Of a DNA stretch of 64,000 nucleotides, positions 51,762 to 62,944 are shown one piece after another (the first letter of the stretch is position 1; the number at the start of each line of letters is the position of its first letter). Source of the DNA: Forficula auricularia (taxonomy: Eukaryota; Arthropoda; Insecta; Dermaptera; Forficulidae); assembly GCA_024734495.1 (NCBI GenBank), contig JALMQS010000841.1:3838176-3902175 (forward strand), given 5' to 3'. The notes beneath the pieces are model-generated. The model had not been told where the DNA came from, did not search any database, and saw nothing but the letters and a program-made list of their open reading frames with translations. The translations under genes and the position numbers were made by a program.

Positions 51762-52378
51762 TTTCGAATATTTACGCGGACAAGGGCTCATATGGTTCTA
51801 AATAAATTTAAAAACAAAATATCCCCCAAGTTTCAAGTCTCTATCTCAATTTTAACCTATTGCTACACACCGATTAAGTTTCCCATCTAAATAACATGTG
51901 GTTTTTGGCATTGAACGATCATTTTTTTATTCCTGCCAAAGTAATGGTTCGAAAAAAGTTGAAACTCTGTAGACTTTATCCTTATAATAGTAGCTATCCC
52001 TCAGAATTTCTACAGATTTTTAGCTATTATAATTTTGGAGTCTATTATAACTTACTAATACTAAGATATAGCAGTATTTTATCTAGATGTAGCTCCAAAA
52101 TTGTAATAGCTAGAAATCTATAAAAAATCACAAGGATAGCTACTATTATAAGTATAAAGTCTACAGAGTTTCAATTTTTTTGAACTATTACTTTGGCCGG
52201 AATAAAAAATTGATCGTTCAATGCCAAAAACCCCATGTTGTTTGGATGGGAAACTTAATCACCGTGTAGCACTAGATTAAAATTGACATAGAGACATGAA
52301 ATTTGGGGGATTTTTTTTTATTCATTTAGAACCATATTCGCCCATGTCCGCGTAAATATCTAAAAATATCCAAAAAGC
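51762..52378. mobile_element. G-family foldback MITE, copy 2
   Basis: Both arms are present (TTCGAATATTTACGCGGACA ... TGTCCGCGTAAATATC) with the internal landmarks of the family. The outermost GGGTGCTCC ends are missing. Confidence 0.85.
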
Positions 52379-52499
52379 AGCCTTTTTTTTTTTTTTTTGG
52401 TTTTGTGAAATAGTACAAGAATAAATTTTAGTTTCAATCAATTACTTGTATTGCGGGCAAGATGGTTAGGCTGATTTTAAATTTAATACAATTTTAATT
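52379..52499. other. Unique sequence with a poly-T run
   Basis: Nothing recognised. Confidence 0.2.
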
Positions 52500-52948
52500 G
52501 AAATTAATGGAAGGTAGCCCAGGGGTAGTGAGGAAAGAAATAATTAACACATATCCAAATAAAGTGTAATTTATTGGATACCTTCCTCCTTTCCTTTCAA
52601 ACTGACGTTTCGGAGGATTCTTCCCTCCTCCTTCAGGGTTTTAAATGGTCAATGAAGGAAATAAATAAAATCCTTCTTTCCTCTCTCCACTAATATAATT
52701 AAGAAAAGGAAGAAGAGAGAAAAAAAATTGTTTTTCTATGCTTCTGCTAAAGAAAAATAAAATTTTAAACACTGCTGTGGAAAGAGGAAGGAAACATCCC
52801 TTGAAACCCTGAAGAAAGAGGGAAGAATCCTTCGAAACGTCGGTTTGAAAGGAAGGGAGGGAGGATTCCAATAAATTACACCTTATTTGATATGTGTAAA
52901 TATTTGCTTTCCTTACTACCTCTCGGCTGCCTTCCATTACTTTCAATT
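52500..52948. mobile_element. D-family foldback
   Basis: AATGGAAGGTAGCCCAGGGG ... GGCTGCCTTCCATTA. Same sub-family as 45187-45735. The left core has a mutated box (CTGAAGG, 52607-52636); the right core (52798-52852) is intact. Confidence 0.8.
52798..52852 (+). ncRNA. Hammerhead-like ribozyme motif
   Basis: CTGAAGA (52809), extra A, stem II AGAGG.../...CCTT(C), GAAAC (52834), ACGU, C17 (52841). Stem I CCTTGAAACC / GGTTTGAAAGG: one base lost in the 5' strand, otherwise paired. Confidence 0.55.
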
Positions 52949-53309
52949 ATTTTAAGATTTTTATAAAAGAAGAAATTTTCTCATTGGAGAGAGACGGACT
53001 GGCAGCCCAAGGACAGTGAAAAAAAAATTATTACATTTTCAAATAATATGTTTTTATTGAACTGTCATTTCCTCTTTCCTTTAAAACAAACGTTTCGGAG
53101 GATTCTAATTAGAGGGGGAAAAAATTCTATTCACTGCTTCTGTTAAGAACTGCTAGAGGATAGAAAGAAACATCTTGTTGTTTCTTTCATTGACCCTTTG
53201 AAACCCTGAAGAAGGAGGGATGAATCCTTCGAAACGTTGATTTTAAAGGAAACGGGAAAAAGACTCTCAGTCCAATAAATACACCTTATTTGGAAACGTA
53301 ATAATTGTT
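52949..53309. mobile_element. D-family foldback with left extension
   Basis: Extension GAAATTTTCTCATTGGAGAG AGACGGACTGGCAG, palindrome from AGCCCAAGGACAGTG to CCAATAAATACACCTTATTT. It lies directly downstream of the previous D copy and directly upstream of CCGACTTC copy 4. Confidence 0.75.
53195..53248 (+). ncRNA. Hammerhead-like ribozyme motif
   Basis: CTGAAGA (53206), extra A, GGAGGGATGAATCCTTC hairpin, GAAAC (53231), ACGU, U17 (53238). Stem I CCCTTTGAAACC / GATTTTAAAGG: the central G-G mismatch of the best copy is here G-U, at the cost of one C-A near the core. Confidence 0.55.
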
Positions 53310-54270
53310 AACCGACTTCAAAAAGGAAGGAGGTTCTCAATTCGACTGAATTTATTTATTTTTTGTGTCTATGTTACCTCATATCTTCGTCAATTGTGAA
53401 CCGATTTTGATGATTTTTTTTTTTGCATTGGGTTCAGTCTAGTTTCCGATTGGTCCCGTTTTTTTTCATTGGTATTGGACCTTTTTTGCTATGTTTGTTT
53501 AGGCATAACTTCTTTGTTTATGAACCGATTTAGATTATTCTTTTTATATTTGAAAGAAGGTACCTTAGGGGTGGTCCCATATTAATTTGGCCAAGTTCTG
53601 ATGATATGATGAATAACGAAATAACGTAAATCTCCAATTCTTGTCGGCAAATAATCGAAATTATAATAAATAAAATCTTTTTATAAAAAAAAAATCTTAA
53701 AACGTTAATTTAAAACTCGCAACGTTTCGAGAGAATTTCTATATTTATGAATTTAATTTTATTATCATTTTCTGATTCATTCGCCCGACTCTTTCTCTTA
53801 CGAGATGCATGCAAGGTATTATATTAAGTCACTATTAATAACATCACTAAAAAGAGAAAAATAAAAATAAATTTTATAAAAAAATAAATAAAACCGACTT
53901 AAAAAAATTAAATGCAACAAATAAAATAATAAAACTCAAAAATAATATAAAATGCACTTAAAGGTATAAAATAATTATCTAATTTAGATGAAATCACTTT
54001 TTGAAGTCGGTGCTAAACAAACTATATAAACAAGCTTATCCGCTAATCGTACTAAGTAAAATCCGTCGAGTTTGATTCATAAAATGTATATGTTTGGCAC
54101 CGACTTCAAAAAGTAATTTCATGTTAATATTTCGTCGTTTAGTTGTAACTAAATTAGAAAATTATTTTATACCTTTTAGTGCATTTTATTTTATTTTTGA
54201 GTTTTATTATTTTATTTGTTGCATTTAATTTTTTTGAAGTCGGTTTTATTTTTTTTATAAAAATTATTTT
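53310..54270 (+). mobile_element. CCGACTTC-family repeat, copy 4
   Basis: AACCGACTTCAAAAAGGAAG start; head to 53890; foldback tail 53893-54270. The spacer orientation matches copy 3. Confidence 0.8.
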
Positions 54271-54879
54271 ATAAAAGATTTTCATGGATTTACATTGACT
54301 CGTAGATATGTTGTGTTAGATGATATTGGAAGTAAGATAGACTGGCTTCCTGAAACCATTCCTAGGTGTGGCTCATTCTATTTATTATTTCTCTTGGAAT
54401 GTGAACATTACATTTTTAAATTACCTATTTATATATAGATGAAGGATATATGGAGTTTCCCGTTGAATAAAACACACCTTAATTGACAGAAAATCCATCG
54501 TTTCGCATCAATTAAAAACATTTTCAGTTCATCCATAGATATTTGTATTCGCTTTGATCAAAGGCAGTCAGATTGTATCGCACCCCTTAATAGGTATAAA
54601 TTTATACCTTTTTCTGTAAATCTTTAAAATTTTCACATGCTTTTAATTAGCTTGCTTTTTTAGTTGGTTAGCTCATTAGTTGAAGTCAAAGCTTGCGACC
54701 CACTTCGACATATCCTGAAATTTCGCAATTTTTACCTCAAGAAACTTGATTTTACCCTTTCTCCACTTCCATCACCTACCGGATTTTTGAATCGTCAGAA
54801 AAATCCATCAATATGGATATTTATTATTATCAAACTTGAGTTTACACTTTCTATATTATTATTAGATGAAGGAGGTATC
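54271..54879. other. Unique sequence with a decayed ribozyme-like repeat
   Basis: 54445-54590 contains GAAGGATATATGGAGTTTCC, then TTGAATAAAACACACCTTAA, ATCGTTTCGCATC and TTTTCAGTTCATCC: an antisense CTGAAAA...GAAACGAT relative of the element that follows, with no good stem II. No gene seen. Confidence 0.35.
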
Positions 54880-54914
54880 AGCCAAAGTTAGATGCGATGG
54901 GTTCAATAAAACAC

Positions 54915-54975
54915 GCTGAATAAAACGTTTCGGTCTGAATTTATTTGGCCATCTTCAGTTAATTGGGAGTTATAC
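54915..54975 (-). ncRNA. Hammerhead-like motif, GGCC stem
   Basis: Minus strand: CTGAAGA (C3 at 54958), extra T, GGCC-AAATAAATTCA-GACC, GAAAC, ACGU, U17. The sister copy at 55545-55575 has GGCC/GGCC in stem II but GAAAA. Stem I is A/U-rich and only partly paired. Confidence 0.4.
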
Positions 54976-55014
54976 ACAAAATACGGTACACATATGTGAT
55001 CGAATCAAGTCTTG

Positions 55015-55460
55015 TCAAAAATAATAAGCTGACGTGTTCTGATGTGGCCATCCACTTGACTTTACCATACAACCTGGCCCTTCTCTTATATTTAATATTT
55101 AATCAAATTATTTATAATCATGTAGGGGAGGGGGGTTAGTTTTTGCCTTTTTAGGCTTCTGGGGTCCCACTGATTATGTATACAAAATTTGGGTGAGTTT
55201 GGAACAAGAGCCTAGATTTTCATTTTTTGACCATAGCCCCCCCCCCCCCCCACACGCCATTTTGGGCGGTTATTTTTTGCATTTTTAGACTTCTGGGGTC
55301 ACACTGGTTATGCATACAAAATTTGGTTGAGTTTGCTCAAATGCCCTAGATTTTTAATTTTAACCCCCCCCCCGCCTTAATTTTGGGTCGATATGCGTTA
55401 AAATCTAATCAGCTCTTAATCATATGATTAACCATTACCATACCCTGTATGGTAAAGTCA
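55015..55460 (+). mobile_element. P-family element, nested
   Basis: AATAAGCTGACGTGTTCTGA, TGGCCATCCACTTGACTTTA, CCATACAAC ... CATACCCTGTATGGTAAAGT. The part between GGGTCGATATGCG and the right end is deleted. Confidence 0.8.
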
Positions 55461-55692
55461 AAATTGTAGCTTCATGTAAATTTATAACGTGCCTGTGCTC
55501 AAGAATCATATGTGTACCGCATTTTGTGTATAACTCCCAATTAACTGAAGATGGCCAAATAAATTCAGGCCGAAAAGTTTTATTCAGGGTGTTTTATTGA
55601 ACCCAGCGCATCCAACTTTGGCTGATACCGCCTCCTTTATCAAATACAGTTTCATCACAGCCTCGAACTCTAACAATATTTATTGTTAGGAC

Positions 55693-55997
55693 CCCGGGGT
55701 GATCCGTGATTGGAAGTAGGTGTACACCTCTTTGGAAGTATTTGGGAGTACTTGGAAATATTTGGGAGTACTTGGAAATATTTGGGAGTACTTGGAAATA
55801 TTTGGGAGTACTTGGAAATATTTGGGAGTACTTGGAAATATTTGGAAGTGCATGCAAATATTTGGAAGTACTTGGAAATATTTGGGAGTACTTGGAAATA
55901 TTTGGAATTACTTGGAAATATTTGGAATTACTTGGAAATATTTGGAAGTACAAGTGGAAGTAGGTGTACGGCATATTAGGTCGCGGTTCACCCCTCG
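55693..55997 (+). mobile_element. Minisatellite-bearing TIR element M6
   Basis: Left end mutated (CCCGGGGTGATCCGTGATTG), right end GGTCGCGGTTCACCCCTCG. About 11 units, including a GGGAGTACTTGGAAATATTT variant that has spread locally (five consecutive copies). No clear 8-bp duplication. Confidence 0.88.
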
Positions 55998-56346
55998 GTA
56001 AATGACTAGTGTTAAAATTTTTGCTCGTATTTCCCACTTCAAAGTGCTGAATCTGTTAATTTATTAGTATGAAATCGAAAAAAAAACTTTTTATTTTAGA
56101 CAAATTAACGTTAAACATTAGTTTAAGGCAGGCTTGCTATCCGGGTAGCTGACTGAACCCTACCTGTAAGATTATTTACTATTTTTTAGTTCATTTTAAA
56201 ATAAAAACTCGATTTTTAATTTAAGTTTCGGTATATTTTATGTTTTTTATTCGATCGAATGTTCGCAGTGTTAAATTAATCCGAAAATGTTCTTTTTACT
56301 GGTAGAGTAAAGAAAATTTTGAAATTTTTTTTTGAAACTTTTTAAA
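55998..56346. other. AT-rich unique sequence
   Basis: Nothing recognised. Confidence 0.3.
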
Positions 56347-57003
56347 ATTTAAAATATCCACTTGACTTTACCATACACTTCTGGCTGAGTTTGGTCCAAC
56401 GGCCTAGATTTTCATTTTTTGTACCCCTGCCACCCCCCTCATTTTGGGCAGTTTGTTTTTGCATTGTTAGTGTTCTAGGGGCCCACTGAAATATGGTTGA
56501 GTTTGCTCAAATGGCCTAGATTATTATTTTTTGACCCTCCCTCCCTAATTTTGGCGCCAGAATAAAATTTGATTATTATTGGTTATTTTTCTTGTTTTTT
56601 TAGTTTGAAAATATTATAATTTTAAAATTTAACCCCCCCGCCCTCCTTAATTTTGGCTCGATATGCACCAAAATCTAATCAGCTCTTAATCTCAATGCAC
56701 TAAACCTATGTGTGAAATTTGGTTTTGATATTCCCACTAGTTTTTGAGCTAGCACATCCACAAAATTTGGTAACGCACAGACTAACAGACATTTTGATAA
56801 AACAGTTATTATCTCGAAAAATATAATTTTTTCGATGTTCACTTATTAGAGCTTTTTTGTAGACCGAAATGCCATGGTTTCGCCCAATTATTTTAATCAA
56901 AATACTTTCAGCGGTTTTTGAGATATTTAAAAAAAAAATAACCAAAAAAAGAAAACACTTTTTTCATTCACGATTACAATACTTGACCATTCCATAAAGT
57001 AAA
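56347..57003 (+). mobile_element. P-family element
   Basis: ATCCACTTGACTTTACCATA ... CACGATTACAATACTTGACC ATTCCATAAAGT. The right end is degraded. Internal order as in 34055-34640. Confidence 0.75.
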
Positions 57004-57084
57004 AAATCGCCAAACTTTAAGGAGAATATTTTTAGCTTTAAGAATGTTTTTATTTGAAATTTTCTTTTCTATGTTTTTCCAGCG

Positions 57085-57460
57085 AATTGATATTTTCTTA
57101 AGGATTGGGCTAAGGGCTGACAGCATCCGTGAGTTTGCGTGAGCAAAGGCGAAAAGCCTTCAAGGAGACCATTTATCACCCTATGGATTACTTGCAATTG
57201 GTTCCATAAAAGATCGTTTTCCGAGTGCAATGAAAGACAAAGGGCTTAGGGGATTAAGGCCAAGAGTGTATCACTTGGCTACCACGGCCCTTTGGCCAAG
57301 TTCCAACCGCGGAGTGGTTACGTGCATTGCCACTGGGTGGCGCTGACGTCGCGGAGGGGCATCCTCGCGTGGGGGGGTCTCCCGTTGGTCGCTGCCACTG
57401 TATGATTCCTATTCAGTTGCGGTTTGTACTGACGCTCGATTCGGACCATGTCGAATTCCC
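57085..57460 (+). promoter_or_regulatory. GC-richer island with initiator-like motif, candidate promoter
   Basis: Unique and CpG-containing. TATTCAGTTGCGG near 57410 contains TCAGTT, the arthropod initiator consensus, and GGACC lies 28-32 bases after its A, one base from the usual DPE position. Upstream, 57165-57215 has TTTATCA and CCATAAAA homeobox-type motifs. No first exon can be confirmed. Confidence 0.3.
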
Positions 57461-57900
57461 CATAGATATTTTATATATATTTAGAGATTAATTATTTTTA
57501 TCTAAAAATATGGATCCCACCTAATGAAAAGGCTGGGTCCCCCCGCGAAGGGGTTGGTTTGTGCTCTCTCTTCACTCTACATCTTTTCTGTGATCTGTGC
57601 ACCCTCTTGTGCGACCGATTTTTTTTTTTAATCCGGGCGGCTTTTATGTTCTTTTTTATCTGTAATTATTTTTTTTCATCACTTTGGGAGCTTTTTGTGT
57701 TGACATCTGGGACGGGACGCTTCCACCATCCCCCAAGCGCATGATCCCTTAAATTCTCGCCTTAATTGTTTTAATCCCTTCACTACGCCATTTTGTGCAT
57801 GTGATCAAACCAATTGTTATGTAATTATTACTATTTCTAATAATCATATAAATAATAGAAATAGTTTAAAAAATTATCCTCTAGAAAACTCTTAATTTCC
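57461..57900. other. Unique sequence downstream of the island
   Basis: 57530-57600 reads GGTCCCCCCGCGAAGG and CTCTCTCTTCACTC; no domain in the 61-codon frame at 57559-57744. Confidence 0.25.
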
Positions 57901-58290
57901 TCCTTAATCCGTGGGGATAATAAGTCTTCCGGCAATCGATCTGAATTTGAACCCCGGGGCGCATGTTGCGTAATCTTTCGTTGCATAACCTGCTGCTCGT
58001 GTGTGTCTGTTATGTTCTCATCCTATTGGCTGTAAATTTGACCCCTCGCTTGTTGCGACGCTCAAATTTAAGAACCAATTCGCGTGCACATTGAATTTAT
58101 GGGATGCTCTTCTCTCTGCGATGGTGATAAATGGTCTCTGGACAGTCCTGGAAGGCTCTTCGCGACTCCGCTGTCAGCCCAGTCCTGGAGTCCGTGCCAG
58201 AAGCGCGTTTACAAGGCTGACAATTGAAATCTGTAAATGCACTATCTGGTACGACATTCCAGCACGCACGATCCGTCCCCGCTGATGGCT
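57901..58290. promoter_or_regulatory. GC-richer island, candidate regulatory DNA
   Basis: Non-repetitive, with CCCCGGGGCGCATG and TGATAAATGG, CTGACAATTGAAATC and GTAAATGCAC stretches. The 94-codon frame at 58001-58285 has no recognised domain. Confidence 0.25.
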
Positions 58291-59164
58291 GTGGCTGCTC
58301 TTTTATTATAATTTTTTGCTCTATTTTCTGATCTCCCCTTCAGAAAAGTGATTCAATCTCGAAAATTCTCGACGTGCTTGTTGATGTTGAGGGGAAACTG
58401 CAACAAACATATCTTACTTTAGTGACTGAACCTAACCTAAAAAAAATGATCCTAACCTAAAAGCGGCTTATTTGACTTGGCGATGAATTATTTCCTGATA
58501 GAATGACTGGTTATAAATTGAATAGATTAGATTTGCAAACTAAGATTAAATTACAAAGGTCAAACAAGCCGCTGTTGTCGCGAATTTGTGTTTAATTCTG
58601 CTAAATCAACTTCCAACGAGAATTCATTTACCTTAACCATTATATAAAATGTTATCCATTATGTATTATCTCTGTTCATTTCGTTGCTATGTTTTGTTTG
58701 TTCTTTTCTTACCAAATGGGAGAATCAGAATTGTTATAAAAATAAAATAAGAATGAATCAGGGGATCTCAACCTATTAAATTTGCATGATTTAGAATTCG
58801 GAATAACGTTGGGAACCCCTGGGTATTTTGTTATATTCTGTAAATAATTTGAAAAAACTTTAAGTATTTCCAATATAAATACACTCAATAATTTTAAAAA
58901 TAAAATTATTCAAAGAAAGTTTTTAGTTAAAATTATAATTATTTTACAATTTTTTTAATTATTAACAAAATAGAAGCCAAGTACGAGTGTGGAAATTGCA
59001 TTCCGATAGTACTGTAGTTTATTTCAACTATGATCGCAATTAATTATTTTCTTTAGAATTACTCACACTAAGCTACATTCATGAATTTTTAAACAATTTT
59101 TAAATCAAAGAGTTGCAAAGTCAGGGTTAGATAAATTGCGCGACTCGGATGTCTAAATAAAACG
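58291..59164. other. AT-rich unique sequence
   Basis: Nothing recognised. Confidence 0.35.
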
Positions 59165-59229
59165 TAATAAAAAAAAAGTAAAAATACAAATATTTTATAA
59201 AAAAAACAATCCAAAATACGTTTATTTAA

Positions 59230-59275
59230 AAAACCAAACGTTTCGGGAGAATTTCTTCTTTTTTCAATGGATAAA
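59230..59275 (-). ncRNA. Hammerhead-like motif, U3/A8 class
   Basis: Minus strand: TTGAAAA, A, AGAAGAAATTCTCCC hairpin, GAAAC (59244-59240), ACGU, U17. The stem I start is CCA/UGG. Partly decayed stem II. Confidence 0.4.
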
Positions 59276-59330
59276 ATTTGCGAAAAAAGAAAAAAAATTG
59301 TTTTCTCTAGAATTTAGAAAACAACACTAA

Positions 59331-59532
59331 GGGCCAGTTGTATGTCGGTTGGTAGTCTTTGTTAAAGTTGACAAAGGGTAAAACCTTGGTATTCACCTTG
59401 TGCTCGGCCGGATGGCACACACACACACACACTTCATCTGATTGGCCATCCCGCAGGGCACAAGATGAATTCTAAGGTTTTACCATTTGTCAACTTTAAT
59501 AAAGACTTTACAAACCGACATACAACTGGCCC
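59331..59532. mobile_element. X-family hairpin MITE (202 bp)
   Basis: GGGCCAGTTGTATGTCGGTT ... AACCGACATACAACTGGCCC. Long arms continue through AAAGTTGACAAA.GGTAAAACC and TTGTGC. The loop contains a (CA)n tract (about 59411-59430). Confidence 0.88.
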
Positions 59533-60011
59533 AAAGATATTAAATATTTTTATAAATAGACAATTGTGCATATTTTCTTGGTGACCAGATTACCTTTAAA
59601 TAAAAATATAAATATTTATGAAAAGTTATTTTTCTCTAAATTTTTTTTATAAACATTCGAAAGACAATCCATATCTGACCTTTTATTAATCGAATTTTTG
59701 TTATTTAAAATTTCGATCATTTCTAAGATTAATCATTATTCCAAGTTATGTTCTTTATCTAGAATTTTGGGATTTGAAAAGTCAAAATTGTGTTTAAGGT
59801 TAGTAGAATGGTTAGCCAGTATTGTGCATTCGGAATTTTTCATTCTTATTGAATATTCATGCTCGTAAATCCGAGATTTTAAGTATTGTTTAGTCTGTTC
59901 CGTCACAATTTAAGCAATCAATTTATATTGTTTTTTATAAAAGATTTGTATTTTTTTAATTTATAAAACAATCAATAACATTTTTAAAACGAACCGTGTT
60001 TGATGGCCCTA
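59533..60011. other. AT-rich sequence within or next to the interrupted foldback
   Basis: No feature beyond the arm remnant at 59931. Confidence 0.3.
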
Positions 60012-60235
60012 TTTTATTTTAATGAATTTGCTAAGGGGCCAGTTATGGGAAAAAGTTGAATTAAAAGCTAACTTTTTATTAATACTTTATTTTGAGCAGA
60101 CGTAATCGATATTTAGCGCTCGAAACGTTGTAAAATATCGATTACGTCTGCTCAAAATAAAGTATTAAATAAAAGTTAGCTTTTATTTCAACTTTTTCCC
60201 ATAAATGGCCCCTTAGCCAATTCATTAAAATAACA
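60012..60235. mobile_element. Near-perfect palindrome with GGGGCCA ends
   Basis: TTTTAATGAATTTGCTAAGG ... CCTTAGCCAATTCATTAAAA. The inner arms include GGGGCCAGTTATGGGAAAAA and GAGCAGACGTAATCGATATT / AATATCGATTACGTCTGCTC. The 18-nt loop is AGCGCTCGAAACGTTGTA. Possibly related to X1 by the GGGCCAGTT end. Confidence 0.85.
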
Positions 60236-60534
60236 TAATGTTTAATAGAATATATACTAATAAAATATTGTTTTAATTCATTTTATTTTAAAATTATTAA
60301 GTGTAGTTTTTTACTCTTTGAGTATATTTTTATAAAAATTTTAATGTTTTAGTAAATCTCTTGTCTATGAAATATATTTGATTTTTGATTGATTTATTCT
60401 CTCTATTTGGTTAATTTATGAAAATAGTATTTCTTAATGTATCGTTCAAGGTCTTTTCTAAGTAGAAGTGATTTTTTAATTGATATTGAACGATGAATAA
60501 TGTATGCTCTCTCTGGTGCACTATTGTTTGTAAA
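60236..60534. other. AT-rich unique sequence
   Basis: Nothing recognised. Confidence 0.3.
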
Positions 60535-60790
60535 TTGGACATAAAAAGTTGAGCTGCAGTGAAGAAACCCACGGGGTGGCTGCTGAAGACATTTTTCCCA
60601 TCCATCCCAAGTGGAAGATTGTTTTGCCCACGGTCATTAGCTGCGCTGGGTGAGCCGGAGACCGGGATCTTCTTCCCATCGGTGTCCCCGTTTATTTTGG
60701 TTGCATCTCTTGGACGCTCTCCATTACCGCCCGGTCCCCTCAGCCCAACAACATCTTGTCCCCCTTTAGAAATTATTTATACACATATTC
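60535..60790. promoter_or_regulatory. GC-richer island, candidate regulatory DNA
   Basis: CCACGGGGTGGCTGCTGAAG, GGTGAGCCGGAGACCGGGAT and GCCCGGTCCCCTCAG. The 83-codon frame at 60559-60810 has no domain and runs straight into AT-rich DNA. Single copy. Confidence 0.25.
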
Positions 60791-61335
60791 TACCCTCTCG
60801 TTTGTTGTAACATCTACACTGCGCTACTGCATTGCATTTCTTGTTATCAATAAATCATCAAAAAGTTTTCTTATCATTTTTGTGTTGATATCTCCCTTCC
60901 TTGGAAACTTATTTGCCTTATTTTCTTATCTTCTTTTTTTTCTTTTCATTCTTGAATAGGTATTAATTAGCTCAGGGGAAAAGAGACACGCTGTACTAAT
61001 TTAGAAACCAGATAGATACCTACCTTTTTTTTATATTTAATTAAGAAACTCGTTTACTTACTAAGCGGATGAAATTTATCAAAAAATTCCAATGAAATTA
61101 GCATAGAAGGGGGACAAGGAATAAACCAGAAAAAGAGACCATTTCTTCCAGGGATTATAGCGTCAAGCGGTCATAATCAAAAGGGAATTTCGAAAGATAT
61201 CGACTGGGTTTGTATAATATATAGACATTGAAAAATATGCATAAGATTCTTGAGAGGCAACAAGCTGAAACATGTTTCTACGGAACCTTCTGTAAAGAAA
61301 ATTTTGTTTTTTTAAGAGAAAATGAATGAGCGTTA
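60791..61335. other. Unique sequence
   Basis: Nothing recognised. Confidence 0.3.
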
Positions 61336-61950
61336 GGGTGCTCCTTATTTTGGATATTTTCCAATATTTACGCGGACAGATGCTCATATGATTCTAAATA
61401 AATAAAAAAATATCCCCAAGTTTTAGGTCTCTATCTCAATTTTAACACAGCGATTAAGTTTCCCATCTAAATAACATGGGATTTTTGGCATTGAACGATC
61501 AATTTTTTATTCCTGCCAAAGTAATGGTTCAAAAAATTGAAACTGTAGACTTAATCCTTATAATAGTAGCTAGCTCTCAGAATTTTTACCGATTTTTAGC
61601 TATTATAATTTTGGAGTCTATAACTTTCTAATACTAAGGTACTAGCAGTATTTTATCTAGATGTAACTCCAAAATTGTAATAGCTAAAAATCTATAAAAA
61701 TTCAGAAGGATAGCTACTATTATAAGTATAAAGTCTACAGAGTTTCAATTTTTTTGAACTATTACTTTGGCCGGAATAAAAAATTGATCGTTCAATGCCA
61801 AAATCCCCATGCTATTTAGATGGGAAACTTAATCACCGTGTAGTACTAGATTAAAATTTAGATAGAGACATGAAACTTTGGGAATATTTTTTTTTTTTAT
61901 TTATTTAGAACCGCGTAAATATTCGAAAATATCCAAATTAAGGAGCACCC
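61336..61950. mobile_element. G-family foldback MITE, copy 3 (complete)
   Basis: GGGTGCTCCTTATTTTGGAT ... AATTAAGGAGCACCC, flanked by TA (61334-61335 and 61951-61952). A 615-bp near-complete palindrome and the best-preserved termini of the family. Confidence 0.9.
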
Positions 61951-61956
61951 TAATGA

Positions 61957-62080
61957 GGATATTATCTGCTTTATGCAAATAAACACACATCTATATATAA
62001 TAGAAAATAATAACATTATTTACGTACATATATAATTTTATTTGTTAGAGATTATAGTTTCGAATACTTGAGTTTATCGA
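61957..62080 (-). mobile_element. F-family copy with decayed core
   Basis: Minus strand: TTCGAAACTATAATCTCTAACAAATAAA (in pieces), an AT-rich microsatellite, then TTTATTTGCATAAAGCAGAT. The CTGATGA box and stem II are missing. Confidence 0.55.
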
Positions 62081-62129
62081 TATAAGTTTCAGCTAAAACA
62101 CCTAGATTGAACATTTTTATTGTGAAAAT

Positions 62130-62759
62130 CTCAACCGAATTCACGACGCTTCTACACCTTTTTCTGGAGTTATTTTCAAGTTCTGTGGAAGAAAAACTAT
62201 TTCAGAAATAGAGGTGTCTAAACGTCGGCCATTCGGATGAGATTTTCTCTGTGCAATCTAGATTGTACAGCCGAAACTTTGCGTTCATTAGACAACTCAA
62301 CCTCCGAAAAATCAAATTTGCAATTCATATTTTTTAAATATTTTATTTAAAAAACTTTTCTTCATTGTTTTGTAATTAAAATTAATATAAATCTTCTAAA
62401 AAACAATCCCCAAAAGTTTGGCTTTTATTTTGAGGATTGTTTCTCTCAACCGAATTCACGACGCTTCGACACCTTTTTCTGGAGTTATTTTCAAGTTCTG
62501 TGGAAGAAAAACTATTTCAGAAATAGAGGTGTCTAAACGTCGGCCATTCTGATGAGATTTTCTCTGTGCAATCTAGATTCTACAGCCGAAACTTTGCGTT
62601 CATTAGACAACTCAACCTCCGAAAAATCAAATTTGCAATTCATATTTTATAAATATTTTATTTAAAAAACTTTTCTTCATTGTTTTGTAATTAAAATTAA
62701 TATAAATCTTCTAAAAAACAATCCCCAAAAGTTTGGCTTTTATTTTGAGGATTGTTTTT
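62130..62759 (+). repeat. Tandem duplication, 315-bp unit x2, ribozyme-like
   Basis: CTCAACCGAATTCACGACGC begins at 62130 and 62445, and the two units are almost identical over 315 bp. Each has a small foldback (CGACGCTTC(T/G)ACACC / GGTGTCTAAACGTCG) and a C(T/G)GATGAG box followed by a hairpin-rich segment and GCCGAAAC. The second unit has an exact CTGATGA (62550-62556). Unit size and tandem organisation resemble retrozymes, but stem I and stem III are not convincing. Confidence 0.75.
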
Positions 62760-62944
62760 TTAAAAGACCTGTATTTATTTTTATTTTATTTATTTTATTT
62801 GGGCATGAATACCAGATTGTTTGAAAAATTGTTTGTAAGTAGGTTCATTCAAATTTTCAGCGAATACTATCTTACTACATTAATTTACTCTTAAAAATTA
62901 AAAATCTATTTAATTTTATTTATTTTCTTAGAAATACGGACTGG
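62760..62944. other. AT-rich unique sequence
   Basis: Nothing recognised. Confidence 0.25.

Larger units (their letters stand above)
54880..55625. mobile_element. Foldback element with GGCC-stem core, interrupted by a P element
   Basis: Arms GGTATCAGCCAAAGTTAGAT GCGATGGGTTCAATAAAACA / TTTTATTGAACCCAGCGCAT CCAACTTTGGCTGATACC and CTCCCAATTAACTGAAGATG in inverse at each side. The P element 55015-55460 is inserted at the palindrome centre. Confidence 0.8.
59165..59955. mobile_element. Foldback element, U3/A8 ribozyme class, interrupted
   Basis: The left arm (59165-59325) matches 49443-49600: TACAAATATTTTATAAAA, CAATCCAAAATACGTTTATT, AAACGTTTCGGGAGAATTTC and TTGTTTTCTCTAGAATTTAG. A right-arm remnant (TTTTTTATAAAAGATTTGTA) is at about 59931-59952. 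The X1 MITE (59331) and about 400 bp of other sequence lie between. Confidence 0.6.

Noticed and set aside
57085..58290. Part of a homeotic gene complex
   Set aside because: Homeodomain-type sites and large non-coding spacing are suggestive, but no Hox exon or known cluster microRNA sequence was found.
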